In this document: one piece after another, positions 47,132-64,000 of the stretch | How the letters are laid out: every line of letters starts with the position of its first letter | Numbering within the stretch: position 1 is the first letter of the stretch | Origin: Zygnema circumcarinatum | Taxonomy: Eukaryota; Streptophyta; Zygnematophyceae; Zygnematales; Zygnemataceae | DNA length: 64,000 nucleotides | NCBI GenBank assembly: GCA_037447605.1 | Contig: CM074818.1 | Location: forward strand, 165,894-229,893 | Reading direction: 5' to 3' | Translations under genes and position numbers: made by a program | Notes under the pieces: generated by a model | Databases searched by the model: none | Told to the model about the DNA's origin: nothing | What the model saw: the letters and a program-made list of their open reading frames with translations, nothing else

Positions 47132-48551
47132 GCTTCAATGCCCAGAGAAATCCCAAGTACTGTCTGTTGACTGAGAACAAGATGGAGGCGGGAGAGGGGA
47201 GAGAGAGTGGGAGAGCGGGAGAGGGAGGGAACGAGGGGAGGGGGAATTGGAGGGGGAGGAGGGGGGTGGGGGGGAAGGGAAGGGGGGAAGGGAGGGGGAG
47301 AACACGGAAATCGCAAACCCCGACAATCTTTTCATGTTTTTTCAAGTTTTTTTTCACTTAAAAGTGCGTGTGGACCACCCCTGGGGGCTTTTCAGGATGG
47401 AGGAAGCGTGGTAGGCAGGAGAGGTGCAGTTTGTAGTTTCCAACGCAGCTGACAACTCGCTGCAGACAGAAGCCGGCAAAGGGCGACCGTGCGCGAGACT
47501 GTATATGGACAGGAAATGCAGAAGTCGCATTTTGATCCTAATGTTTGAAAGCGAGAGAGCGAAGAGAGAGAGATTTTCACGGGATTCAGTGTCGTTGTAT
47601 TGTACATCCATTATTGTCACGGTCATCAGCAGACTCCACCCCCTTCCCTCTGAGGAAGGGGATAGAGAGAGAGAGTCCCTCCCTGGCTTCCTCTAAGGAT
47701 CCATTAGGTGAGAGTAGCATCGACTAAGTTCTAGGTCGTGAGGGAGTGAGTGGTGTTGGAGGGGTCTTAAAGGTGAACCATACCTCATGCCATCTTACTT
47801 TATTTCATGTCTGTGTTTGAATCCAATATCTGAAGTGAAAGCTAGAGAGAGATACACACACACACCACACACACACTCACACACACAGGGAGCGCGAGAG
47901 GGATAGAGAAGAGGGCAGAGAGTGTGCAAGATGTAGACGTCAATTCACTGTACGAAAAGTAGGTAGAGAGCCTTTGTACTTATAAGATGCCAATCTCCTG
48001 TTTTTGTCCCAAATCACATATGAGACACCGTTTTGTAAAACGTGGATGTAGTTTTTTTGAGGTGGGGAGGCTGAGGAAAGAGTTGTATGTTGTATGTATG
48101 TTCGTATATATTTCTCATCTTCATTCTTCTCGCTTGTGTAGCAAGGAGGTTTCCTTAGCAAAGGCCTGAAGCCTGTCTGCAATGGACCGCTCTGCACCTC
48201 AAAAGGACTCTTCCAAAATAAAAAAACAAGTCAGTTAAAACTTAGCTCATAGGCGAAGCGCACCCTTTGACGCTCATGTGCCCGCATGGAAAGCGACGTT
48301 TCGACGACTCCCACTACCGATGTACAATGCCCATACTACTCTACGCATCATTAGAAAAAATTGTAGAAAAGGTTGTGTTGGTGCGTGTAAAAGAGAGAGA
48401 GAGAAGGGGTGGGGGACGACAGAGGGGGGGATAGGAGAGGTCTAACTTCTTCTTCTTTTGAACGTTACCACCTTTCGAGCTTCCAAAAAATGTTGTACTG
48501 TAGTTTCACCAGAGGCACCCTTGTCGTACAATGTTCTTAACGGCTATCTAG
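47132..48551. other. Spacer between convergent coiled-coil and SMC genes
   Basis: Holds both 3' flanks, a GA-rich run at 47180-47300, a (CA)n run at 47853-47887 and unstructured sequence. No gene is supported. Confidence 0.55.
47853..47887. repeat. (CA)n microsatellite
   Basis: About 16 CA units with two interruptions (CC and CT). Simple repeat in the spacer. Confidence 0.85.
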
Positions 48552-51500
48552 TCACTTTTCGTTGACCTCCGCAGTGATACATTTGGAGCAGCCATGGCTG
48601 TGGTAGATCCCCAAAAGGCAGGAAGCAAGCTCGTACACTTGGGGACGGTGCGAGACGACAACGTACTGGGCAGAGCTTTGTTCCTGCAGGCATGTCGGTC
48701 CACAACAACAACAAAAAGAAGAAAAACGATGAACATAATGAACTGTTAGTTCGAACCCCCGAAATTGGGAGAGGCGAGACAACTGCAAGTCTCACTCTTC
48801 ATGTGTGTTGTCTGGATTTTGGAGCAGACAAAATTACGTAGCTTTCAGCTCCTAGCTCTTTTTTGTTGTCCTTAGGTCCTGTGCGACCAGTACATCGTGG
48901 TTCCCCATGATGATTTTGTCCATGTATATTTGATGGCATCGCCATCGTGAGATAAATGACACATCTCCTCCGGTAGATCAATGCCAAATTATTCCCTCGA
49001 AGGTTGGGGGAGCCGCACAGTGCGTGGTGCATACTGCATACCTTCACGTATTGGGCAATTTCGCGCGCGTTAACGGTGTCGAGTGACGCATCGAACTCGT
49101 CGAAGAAGTAGAAGGCAGAGGGGAAGGCAGCCTGCAGCGCGAAGGAGAGCGCTAGAGAAGCCATGGCCTGCTGGCCGCCCGAGAGGGCGCTGAACTGCCT
49201 CCACTGCTGCCTGTCTGGCCGTACTGCAAAACAGTATAATCATTCAACTTTTAGTTTACTATCAAGATTGATAGGAACATCTGGTTCCATCGTTCTGCTT
49301 TGCTGCATGGAATGCCGGCATGCAGATTAAGGAGTTTGAAGGTCAAGAGTTCACTGTGACTGCTATAAAAGATATCGCAGCATGTATATCACAGCCCATC
49401 GCCAAAGATTTACCATTCTTAACATTCGACTAGACTTGAGTTGTACCATGGAAGCGTGAGATGAAGTGTTAAGGAGAACAGAAGGCAACACTTAACGAGC
49501 TCTTTCTCTCACCGTGGAAGTAGACGCCATCCGCAAAAAGAAGCGTCTTCTCCTCTGTGTAGCTTATGTATGCATCTCCGTGTTTGGTCAATCGGCGGTA
49601 TATGTCGGATAGGTGAGTATTGACCTGCATTTTTTATCGTCCATGTCATCCATTATTAAAGTTGTAACATACTTTATTGAGAAAAAGTAAAATTCCTCTT
49701 CCTCCAGTTTCGATTCTAAGCTTACCTTGGCCATCGAATCGCAGAACTCAGAAAACCTACTCGTCTCCAACTGGTCTTTCTGAAGAGCTGTGCTCTTGAT
49801 GCTCTCTTTCATGTCAGAAAGCTTTTGAGTTTCGCAGTTTACTTGCTGGCGGATATTTATGTCGTGCTCCAAGGCCTCGTGATCCACGGACCTGTACTCA
49901 ATACTTGAAAAGTTAAGAATCTCAACTCTTTCTTGAAGTTTATTAGAACTGTTCAAATGACCATGTTGGACGGAAAACATAAAACATTGGGACGGGATAG
50001 AGTAAAAGCGAGGAGCAGGTACTGCTTCTGTCAGTTGTGCAGTTTATCCCTCTCCCACCCTAAGTCTCTCTCAGTTTCCCGCTCCGTCACTGCCATTGTG
50101 ACTCCCACTCTCACCCTCACCATCCTTATGCTGACATTCTTCTCTCGTTCTCTATCGTACGCTCTCATTCTCTCTTTCTTGATAACTTTTTTACCTCTCC
50201 CTCCGCATCCCATTTTTTTTTCTCCCTTTTTTCTGACTCACCTATGTAATTCAGCAAGCGCCACTTCTTGCTGAGCTAACTCCAAACCCTCTCGCTCAAG
50301 TTGAGCCTCGATAGACTCTATATTGTCGGGTCGGACCTCTTGACAGTGTTTTTTTGATGATGAATCATTGTTTAGCTCCAAAAGGAAGTCGGCTACTTTT
50401 TGTAACTTCACCTTTGCTCCCTTCATTTGAGCCTCCAGTTTACCTGTCTCAAGGGCCAGAACTTTCTGGAATCACAGACAGCCAAGTTTGAAAACTTAGG
50501 ATCCAACAGCACTTCAATGTGACAGTGCTTACGCTACTTTTGGCCATTTGTTATATGTAACGATTAGTAATGGTCAATTTTCACATGCTGTACTTTTTCT
50601 ACTCTCTATTGCATACATACATGCAGGGCAGTGCTTGCAAAGCATGGGACCGGAACAACGATATTTTACATACGCAGGCTTCGCTTTGCAAGTAGAACTA
50701 ACCTTCCTTGCCGACGTTTTCTCGGACGAAGAGATGAGTTTTTTCCGTTCTGACTGCAACGATGACAACTCACGCCGAGAGTCTTCCAGCTTTTGAGCAC
50801 TGTAAGCGAAAAATAACGAGGAGGCAATAAATTTTCTGAAAGCAGGCTAGTCAGAACGAACCCCACAACAATAACGTAGTAGTATTTTTTTTCTCCTTTT
50901 TGGAAAAAACAAAATTAAAAAACAAGCATCTGCCAGTGCCTAGACCGCCATGAAAAATTGTATTTTACCACCTCGAATGCAAAAAAGTGAGTTTGACCTT
51001 TGAATAAAAGTGAGATAAATGCCAGCCCACCTTAAGTCACGAGCCGCGGTCACTTCAGGTATCGTTAAAGTGAGTTCACTCAGTTTTTCATGTATGGCTT
51101 CACGTCTGCCTGAGACAGAGTCTAGTAGCGATTCAATTTTTCTGTCCTCTAAGGTTTCAAGCTCCTTCTGCAGCCAACTTAGCTTGGATCGATTCTCTCC
51201 AACCTCCATGTTCAGTTGTCGAATCTTCAATTCAAGATCAGAGAGATTTTGGGCATACTCTAACCAGTCTGGATGCCCCACTTGGGGCTGCGTATCTTTC
51301 AACTCTGCTTCTATCTTCGCTTTAACTTTCAACAATTCCTCGAGTTCAGCTTGGGTCTTCTTTGTCTCATTATCTCCACTTGTCCTTATCAGAGTATTTG
51401 CCGCCTTCCTCTTCACCTGCAGCCTAGTCGCTAGCTTGCTTGCCGCTGTTGAATTTCTCCCATTACCCTCCTTTCTCTGAATCTCTCTCTTTAAATCCTC

Positions 51501-54500
51501 CCCTTTTTTTCGCAGTTGAGTAACCGCGGTTTCCTTTGCTTCGATTTCTGCAACAAGATGCTTCATTTCTTCTTCAATTTGTGAAATTCTTTCCATGTGA
51601 CAAGTTCGGTCCATATCAGTACCTACATCACTGCTTACATCAGAGGTTTCCCTGCTGCTTTTGGAATCCTGGTTACCTTCCAAAAAATACTTAGCGCTGC
51701 TACGGTGCAAACCTCCTCTTACCACTTCTCCATCCTACAAGACGACAACAGAGAGTTAGATACCTTGAAATTCCTTCAGATGTTCACCAAACGGCAAGAG
51801 AGAAACAGCTGAAACTGCAGTTGTTTCTGACAGAGTAATGAATGCAGCACAAAGAGAAATAGAGACAATATATCTATGCATGGAGCGAGGAAATTGACAT
51901 TCTTTAGGCGATACCTGCTTGAACAATTCACCAGCGGGTGTGACAAGGTTGCATATTGCATGCTTCTTTTGGCTTCCATGCACAGAAACAGCCATCTCTC
52001 GATTCAATACCAGTGTCCATTGTTGGCAGAATTTGGCCAAGGCTGGCTTGAACTTGTCAGAGATGGTGATGCAACTCATTAAGGGCACCATTTGGCTTCC
52101 TGCTGAGACCGTTGGAGCTGGTGGAACTCGTGTTTCAGCCAGAATCTCACAAGAAACCAACCCTATTCTGTTGACATGAAAATGCCTGATAACGTCATTT
52201 GCCGTTTTCCGATCATCTACCACAAACCTGAACTCAAAAAACATCGGAACGACAAAGATCAAATTTAAAGGTGGGAAGAAGAAAAAATCTTTTGCAAAAT
52301 CAGTCTTCTGAATCTCATTCAAATGCCGCAAAAAATATGCATATTTTATTCATATGCCAACCCTCACTGCGAGCGTAAGTAGGTAAGGCATTACTCACGT
52401 GGAAGCCATATTGGTGGAATTGCTCAATACGGAGTTAACAGCAGTCAGCTGTGGACCAGAAACTGTAGCAACGTCCTTCAATCTCCCGTGAAAACTTCCA
52501 GAGTGGCTTTTTTTGAAATCCCCGCATGCCTTATCATACATTTCGTATCTATCTCGGCTTTTCCTATCCCCACCTTTCAGCAAATCCTTTAATCGCAACA
52601 CTTCTACCTGCAACGTAAAACCAGAAAATCCAAATAAATCCGATTATATATTCTGCAATATCGCTGTCAAGCATTCAAGGGCGAAAGGACCAAGTGATTG
52701 TCTCACCTCAAAATCTGTCAATCTCCTCCTCAAATGCGAATGAATCGATGTCTCAATCACCTCCGACTCACGAAGCACCGTATCAAGTTCTTTCCTTGTT
52801 TTTTGAATATCCTCATCTTCCTCATTCACAAGAACATGCAGGCGTTCAAGCTCTCCTTGAAGTCTCTCAACCTATTGAATTCCAACTCAATCCCAACCAC
52901 TGTTCACTGTAAATAAGAATGCAAGCACGCAATGACTAGCTAGATTAGTTCTCTCCTAATTTCCGGCATGTCCATTCTAAGTTATCGGAGGCAATCTCAT
53001 AGTGAAAGGAGAGGAAATTACCTCTCTTTCAGCCTTTGCAAGTTGATTCAGCTGTTCTTGTCGCCTTTCCTTCACTTGCAACAAAGTTTCCTGCGCCTTC
53101 GAAACAAATCAGTAACAAAAAATGCCAGAAAGCATAATGTAACAAGATGCAATTTCCGCGCTCATCAACTTAGATTTTTGATCAGGTTGCCTCCAGGGTT
53201 GAACTTTGCTGTTAGATGTCGAGCTTTACCTTGGCTCTTGATATTTTGAGGTCGATTGCAAAATTCCGCTGCTTGATATCCATTAACTTCAAAACCCAGG
53301 TGTTGCAACTCAACCCATTTTGAATATTCGGATGTCCCGATTTTAGCGCGTCTAGTGTGACCTGATTCTCTTCCCGTTCCGAAATTTTTCTTTTTAGCTT
53401 CTCCTGAAGTTCAACTATCTGCTGTTGCAACCGCTCTCTCCGCATGTTCTGATCCTTTTGCTCTTTCAAAGCAGCTTTCTGGAGTTTCTTTTCCTCCTCC
53501 TCAGCTTCTTTCAATCGGACCTGCTCGTCCGAGGGCTACTATAGTCAGTTTTTTACTTTGACATGAGACATGACCCCTATGTTGGTCAATACAAAACAAA
53601 GATGATTTGAAGTTGATGGATCACACTTGCAGTAGTACGACATGGCGGGCAAAAATTCCTGTCGGGCATTTCCTGAATGGAAGGATTCGACTCCCTACTT
53701 GTGCTTTAATGTGAGAAAGCTGAAGCTGCTCGAGCTTGCCGTTCTGTTGATCCAAACTTTTCGAGTATTCCTCGGTTGTCAGTTTGACGGCCTCAAGCTT
53801 GTGTTCTGTGTTTGCGATCTTCAGCAGTAAAGACTGTTGCAAGTCAAGAAATGGGCTAAACTGCTGCAAATAGATTCACTGTGGGGCCCATAATTGTGCA
53901 TGTCTCAAATATTTCAGCAAATGCTTAGTGATTGGATACGTCGAACTTTCGTTCGAGTTTCGATTGCTCCTCCGCCTTGGTATCAAGATCCATTCCTAGA
54001 ACGGCGACTTTTGCCTTTTGAAACTCCGACTGTTTCATGCAGTAAGAGACCTGAAAGCTCCCATTGCTACAATCAGAACACCTTACTCTAAAACACACAA
54101 GCAGATCCGCATCACCGAAAGATATCTGTCTGACCGAACGGCGAAATTTGTCAGAGGCTTGACAAAGGATTACAAAACTGACAACAAGAAGCATTTAATG
54201 GATGCAACAGCCACATCATTCATTTTTTTCTTGCAGAAGGAAAGTGTTCCAAAGCGAATTCTGGAGATGTTCGCAAAGTCCAGAGACAGGGGAAACACAA
54301 ACGTTTTTGCGAAAAAGATGAAAGGGATTACCCGTTTCTCATCAAGACTCTGCTTTTCACTTAAGTACCTGTAGTAGAGCTGGCGAAATTGAGTCAGCTC
54401 GTTGGATAAACTTGAACAGGTATTACTATAAACGGAAAGTTTAGCAGGTCAAATGTTTTGATAATATTGGGGAAGCGAAAAACAAAGTTAAAGATGTATA

Positions 54501-56675
54501 GGAGTACCTCTCCCATACAACTACTTTCGGCCGCAGTTCTTCCTTCTGGTGTTCTAGAAGAAGAAGATGGTTTTCTAGACATTCACTTTCTTCCAGAAAG
54601 TGCTTTAGTCGATCGTCTGCATGTCGGATCAGTTCTTCATAATGACCGGTGCCAATCAGCTCCTCAAGGTACTGCAACAGTTTTATTTAGTACATTTGTC
54701 ATGAGGGAATTAAGTTGCTCAAGCGAGACATCACTGGCAGGAACATAAAGAAAGAAAATATTCACCAATGGCTGATTTTTGCGACTAAGCGTGAGAGAGA
54801 AAAGCAGAAGCTTGGAAAGCGTTTGAAGTCCTTCTCTACACACAGAGCATGACAGCTGAAATCACTGATAAAAAACGATAGAGGAAGTTGTAAAAGATAT
54901 ATTAAGGTTACCTTTAAGAGGTTCCTAGGATCCTTTACTTTCACAGCCTGCTGGTTTTGCATTACAATAAACCTGCAATTCCAATGTATGGCAGAAAAGA
55001 TTTTTTTTGTGGGATATGTTCTACATCAACAGACGTACAGAAGTCATAAATCTTCAGGCATGCATAAAAGATGCGCTGCTTTACTGGAGTTTGGGAAAGG
55101 ATTTGATTCCAGATTTAGAAGTCTGACCAGTTTCAAACTCAAAACTTGAGGCTTCGCACCTGTCAACTGAAGCAACATGAATTCCAAATCTGTTTAATTC
55201 GCCTTTTATCGTGGCAATGTTTACAGACCTGCAGTTACGGAACTACTATCAGTTAACTGGTTGCAAAAAGAAAAGCTTGCTCCTGCGAGACATGATACCT
55301 AATGAAAAAGAATACACCTATATCTTACGCCACGCTAATGTAGTGCTTGCAGGAAAAGGAAAACTTCATGATCATGACACCATTGACATAGTATCCTTAT
55401 CTTCTTCACGAAATATTCCTCAGTATATCCCTTACAAATCAATTCTTCTTAAAATTAGTTGAACGAAGAGATAACCTCCTGCATACGTTCAGAACTGGTG
55501 GAGCTTCAGGCTACAAGGTTAAGTTCATTTACAGCCTGTCCCTGCAAAGTGACCTCAGCAGAGTTCACCATCACATCCACCTCCTACCTTTTGCAATCGC
55601 TCTGCTTGAAGAAATACTGACTTCCTTGTTCTGTCAATCTGCGACTTATCTTCAAGTATGTCTGTGTTCCATCAAGATTGTCGACTTGAAATTGGAGTGA
55701 GACCTGCAATGAAGCTTCCTGAAGGAGTCTCAGTTAGACTCTCACAAGAATTCACTTTCAGCATAGTGATTTTTTATCAGAAGGCTGAGCTCTATGAACT
55801 AGAGTGCATTCAGGCCAAGCCTCCAAATTTCCTGGATGTCTATTTGAATGTCAATAAGAGATTTGTTTATCACATTTTTAATAATGTGATCATGCAACGA
55901 TATCCTCACCTTTGCCTCCCTTTCCGAGGCTGCCATTGCACCCGTCGTCAACTCCTCGTTAATGAGAGCCGCACCACTCCTTGCTCGCATGGTTCGCGTT
56001 GATCCCCCGAGAGCAAAAGCTATTGCCTCGCCAATGACCTGTTTTATTCGAGCAGCTGGTCAAGGACGGGCTATTTTTCATCAATATTTTCCTCGTGACA
56101 GCTTTATGTATGGATTGAATTGCAGGTTGGACGAAAATATAAGGCCATTATTCATACAAGAAAAGAAGACGAGTTCTGGCAGCAGCATGACAAGAAAAGG
56201 ATACGCTTTTCCCTGAGCCATTGCTTCCAATAATACACGTGAAGCTTGTCAAAGGGCCTACAGAAACCTTCTCTCGATAGCTTTTGAAGCCTTTTATGCT
56301 AATCTTAGACAATGTTATCTTGCTCTGCGGGATCAATGTACAGGCATCCATGTTGTCAGCATGCACATCATTTGGATGCTGCATTTCCTGATTACCGCTT
56401 ATTTGCGTGTGCAAACCTCTTGGATGTGTTTGGAACTCATCCTGTCTGTGATTGCGGCTCACATTGACTTCGTTCTGGGCCTTCCTGTGCAAGTCAGAAG
56501 GTTTAATTTCATAACTGCTTTGTGTTTTTCCCTCGACGTACAAAGCTTCCGACTGCTGATGATTATCTAGTTGTCTTCCAATAAGAACAGGATCCTTTGC
56601 ATGTAAGGAATGCTCATCTTCACTGCTGTCACTGTCTTGGAGAATCAACCTCCTACGTTTCTTTCTTATCAGCAT
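48552..56675 (-). CDS. Divergent SMC-family ATPase, SMC4-related, 21 exons
   Basis: Exons from the start: 56205-56675, 55910-56038, 55588-55703, 55160-55228, 54912-54972, 54508-54671, 54332-54410, 53940-54050, 53699-53863, 53230-53520, 53022-53096, 52707-52871, 52399-52607, 51915-52227, 51031-51734, 50703-50799, 50242-50465, 49726-49891, 49513-49624, 49042-49223, 48552-48683; 1,344 residues, phases all agree. Order: a long basic/acidic N-terminal extension (1-about 120), FKSY and Walker A GSNGSGKS (150-157), coil, hinge (about 660-830), coil, signature LSGGQQ (1254-1259), Walker B FYFFDE (1278-1283) and D-loop SLD, and a VSHRPQVYELA H-loop. The neck YLEELIGTG and the end LLGIY-x-x-x-CSKCIT echo SMC4 of condensin. 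Deviations: GQQ instead of GEK in the signature, and no Asn after GKS. Role presumably DNA loop handling; exact complex unknown. The start ATG is the first in frame, but an upstream exon is possible. Confidence 0.9.
48878..48990 (-). repeat. Dispersed repeat, inverted copy in the last SMC intron
   Basis: On -, this is the longest copy of the repeat seen at 6511-6600 and 2775-2809. It lies in the intron between the Walker B exon and the last exon (48684-49041). It shares GGCATTGATCT, the CTCACGATGGCGATGCCATC core and ATCATCATGGGGAACCAC. It carries about 23 bases absent from the 6.5-kb copy. Confidence 0.7.
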
Positions 56676-57467
56676 TTTTTTTTTTGTGACACAGATGATG
56701 GCCTGTGACTCCAAGTTCAGTAATATCGGTATTCAGAATCACACTGCATACAGTAATCCATAAATTCTCTGCTGATATGAAGTTACATCGGTAGCATATG
56801 ACTGAAACTTTTGGCAAAAAACCTTTCTCAACGATCCTGCTCCAGTACCCTGCTGATGACTCTTGCTTTCCTATATTTTTTTGAAATTATTTATACTATG
56901 CTTGTCATTAGGACCATCTCAAATCACAAGCACAATATGCATATCTTCTTCATATTTTTTTTTTCCTGTCTCCATTTTTCCCCTTTTACAGTATACTCGA
57001 AATCCCTCTCTCCCGCGCCCACACCTTGAACGACCGCAGGTCGCTTGCTGTCCCTTGTTGGCCCAACTTTGCAGAAAATACAAAAAGGAAGGGGCCCTTT
57101 TTTTTGCTTATTAGCGAAACATTTTTGACGAATAGCCGCTCGCCACGTATGCAATTTGCCACCTTTGCGAATTCGCAATTTGATCCATTTGATTTTAGGC
57201 TTTTTAAAAACATTTAACAACAAAATTTTTCATTTTTTCTACAAATTTGGTCCAGTACTCGTTCTCTAATCAACGCTCGCCACGTAGCTGCCGCAACAAA
57301 AGTTCCGTACTGGCTTTGTACGATAATCGAAGGGCCACATTTGTAAATGTTTACGGCCGTGGAGAAAGACGTCTCCAAATGTTTTGAACTGCACTTTTTG
57401 AAGCCCTCTTTGAAGCAAACACCTTGACAGGCTCCTCCATTTTGGAAGCTCCTGGAGCTCGGCAGCC
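56676..57467. promoter_or_regulatory. Divergent promoter region (SMC / TMEM205-like)
   Basis: 792 bases between two genes transcribed outward. A 13-base direct repeat, CGCTCGCCACGTA, occurs at 57137-57149 and 57274-57286 and contains the CCACGT core. No gene is supported; a proper TATA box was not identified. Confidence 0.5.
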
Positions 57468-58484
57468 ATGGTGGCGGCTTCTGTTGAGCGCTTGGTTCGT
57501 ACGGCTCACCTTCTTGCATTTTCTGGAGCGTTTGGCACCACTCTGTGGGTGTCTTTTCTGGGCGGAATCATCATGTTCAGGTGCGTTTCAGCTATGATGG
57601 AGGGATCATTCTTTTTTTTTTCAATATTTTCTTAAGAAGCTTATCTGAATTTGAATGTATTTATTCTGAAAATGAGCTGGTTTTTTGAAGGAGATTATTT
57701 TTCTGGAAGAATTCATTCATTCATGCATCTGCCACTTTTTTTTTCCCACTCTCGACATCCTTTCTTCTAATGGTCTGTCAGGTCAATGCCTCGTCAGTTA
57801 AATGCTATTGCTATTATATTTTTGACACAGAAACAAATAATAAATAATGATTCCTGAGTGCATTTCATGTGTTTATATGTTGTGTTCAGGAATTTGCCAC
57901 GTCATCAGTTTGGCAACCTGCAAAGCAAACTGTTTCCTGCATATTTCTCGCTTGTGTCTGCTTCAATGACGGTCTGCCTTGCGGCTCTCGCTTTCTTTCA
58001 TCCATGGAGCTCTGCGTCCGGAGTGGAGCGTCTGCAATACATCGCTCTCGCTACTACACTTCTCTCTTCACTTGCCAATCTGCTCATCCTTGAACCGCTT
58101 ACCACGAAGGTGCAGCCTCTGAACTCTGAAACCTTGGCTTAACGCATACATCCTTGGTTGCCTTTTTCTTTTTATCTTTGGTCCCGATGGCTTTTACGTA
58201 GCTTTGCTGCTTGTCTGTTTAGTCCACCTCTCATCATAACCTGGAGCCGTTGGAGTGAGTGGGAGCAGGTGATGAGGGAGAGGCATCGCATTGAGCGCGA
58301 GGAGGGCATTGGAACTGAAGTAGGTTTATCAAAGAACAGAGAGGTGGCCCAAAGGAACAAGGCTCTTCGAGCAGTCAACCGCAAGTTTGGGAAGTTTCAC
58401 GGCATGTCCTCCCTCGTCAACATGGTATCCTTTGTAGCCATGTTGGTTCATTTGTGGTTTCTCTCGGGGAGTTTCAGTACATAG
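57468..58484 (+). CDS. TMEM205-like (DUF4149) membrane protein, 3 exons
   Basis: Exons 57468-57580, 57890-58109 and 58269-58484; 182 residues, normal for the family. Four hydrophobic segments can be seen: about residues 11-32 (HLLAFSGAFGTTLWVSFLGG), 50-72 (LFPAYFSLVSASMTVCLAAL), 84-105 (LQYIALATTLLSSLANLLIL) and 157-178 (SSLVNMVSFVAMLVHLWFL). Family hallmarks are FRNLPRH-FG-LQSKLFP after the first helix and FGKFHGMSSLVN before the last; TMEM205 has equivalent motifs (LPRHTFG--QSKLFP, HGLSSLCN). Function of the family is poorly known; human TMEM205 is a multipass membrane protein linked to drug tolerance. The start is the only ATG before the first helix. It shares an upstream region with the SMC gene. 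Confidence 0.9.
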
Positions 58485-59474
58485 CTCAATGCTTCTTTTT
58501 AACTTCTTTAACGATAATTCCCAAAAAAAAAGTTAGTGGAGCGCACTGATTACCTGCCGATCGCGTGATGAATAACTTTTAGCTGCGATGGAGAAGCGTG
58601 CCCTCCCCTTCCCCTTTACATGTGATAACAACGTTTTCTGAATAAATTCTTTAGACCGAGGGTTGACGTTTGAACGACGGAAGGAAAAAAATTCCTTAGG
58701 ACTCGGTTTTGAACTCCGCGTCTGATCATTTGAACAAGTGAAACAGACCAGAGAGGTTGTATGACGGAGAGCGGAGTGGGGAGTAAGTGATGTTACGAGT
58801 GTCTCCATGACGTTATAATGTCATGTACACATCATCATATCACGAGGAGTGACGTATATGTAGTAGAGCTTCACCAAAAAAACAAAAAAAGGAAAAGCAT
58901 GAAGGATACATACAACGCATAGCATTACATTCATGACATCACGTGGACACCCATTATATCAGATATGGACATAATCATAACATCGCAAAGAAAAAAACTG
59001 ATGATATCACAGATGCGCATCCACCCTAACATCAATTTTGAACAGAACAATGCAATTATTTGTCGGCTTGGCGATCATTCTTACAAGCTAACCCCCTCAT
59101 AATCTCATGAATATATCATGTGACGAACTCTCCAATCCTCTCTACCTCTCTCTTTCTCTCACTCTATCTCTATCTCACTCTACTTTTCTGAGCCTGAAAA
59201 ATGGGAGATAAACACCATTGCCATCGGGAACAATTGACATCCTAAAGTAGGGCGCACCCACTGTACAAAGAACTCACTTGTTGGGTCGTCGGATCTCAAA
59301 CCAACGAAAATGAAATCAACGACGTCGACCAATTGCCTTAGGAACATGCGAAAAGGGATGATGTATGATGGGAGAGAGGCGGCAGAAGCCCATGGAGGAT
59401 GGTGGTCTTCTGCATGCATGGGATGACATGCGGTGACATGCGCGCATGGCATGACATGGCATGGAAGCCATGGC
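58485..59474. other. Spacer between TMEM205-like and AAA+ genes (convergent)
   Basis: AT-rich sequence with several CATCAT/ATGACATCAC words (58800-59010) and CT runs at 59140-59180. No gene is supported; open frames on - at 58533-58808 and 59180-59452 show no recognisable product. Confidence 0.55.

Positions 59475-64000
<4,526 letters not shown>

Noticed and set aside
51019-51480. 153-codon frame on + within the SMC gene
   Set aside because: Antisense of the large post-hinge coiled-coil exon (51031-51734 on -).
56986-57519. Short frames on both strands between the SMC and TMEM205-like genes
   Set aside because: No motif, no splice logic; the region is better explained as a divergent promoter.

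Overview
This is a nuclear eukaryotic window. Genes have many short spliced exons with GT-AG introns, TATA boxes, telobox-like intron motifs (AACCCTAA, TTTAGGG), long GA/CT tracts and dispersed repeats. The gene families point to the green lineage: high-molecular-weight purple acid phosphatases with an N-terminal fibronectin-like region, an ABCF1-type ATPase and the large plant AAA+ ATPase with the GALDNVKETL-type motif. A streptophyte alga or an early-diverging land plant fits best; I cannot name the species. There is one 10-base N gap at 25533-25542.

Layout. (1) 1-26551: a tandem array of four purple acid phosphatase (PAP) genes, all on +. The first is only a 3' end (1-304). The others (1944-5819, 13545-16982, 21015-26551) were reconstructed as 12 exons each with matching phases and all seven metal ligands. 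Each of the three visible promoters has at least one GNATATNC (P1BS-like) site, which suggests phosphate-starvation control. The gaps between the PAP genes have been colonised by repeats. At 6018-6152 there is a 135-bp MITE. At 7004-12502 there is a 5.5-kb unit with the same kind of terminal inverted repeats, enclosing exons of a SPOUT tRNA methyltransferase gene on -, a tRNA-like sequence and a small acidic ORF. At 17265-20150 there is a 52-bp minisatellite.

(2) 28061-33610 (-): an 11-exon ABCF1/ARB1-type ribosome-associated ATPase. It diverges from (3) 35229-47131 (+): a gene for a giant coiled-coil protein of about 3,345 residues, with one 9.2-kb uninterrupted exon followed by six small ones. 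(4) 48552-56675 (-): a 21-exon SMC-family ATPase of 1,344 residues, convergent with the coiled-coil gene. Its C-terminus and neck resemble SMC4, but its signature motif and N-terminal lobe are unusual; this is my main candidate for an undescribed protein lineage. (5) 57468-58484 (+): a small TMEM205-like membrane protein, divergent from the SMC gene. (6) 59475 to beyond 63871 (-): the C-terminal part of a large plant AAA+ ATPase that runs off the right edge.

How they work together: the PAP array forms a functional unit (secreted phosphate scavenging). The right-hand genes are separate housekeeping or chromatin-type genes, and I see no pathway linking them beyond shared intergenic promoters. 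Exon boundaries were set by reading-frame continuity, GT-AG sites, and similarity among paralogs or to well-known family motifs; no transcript data were available.
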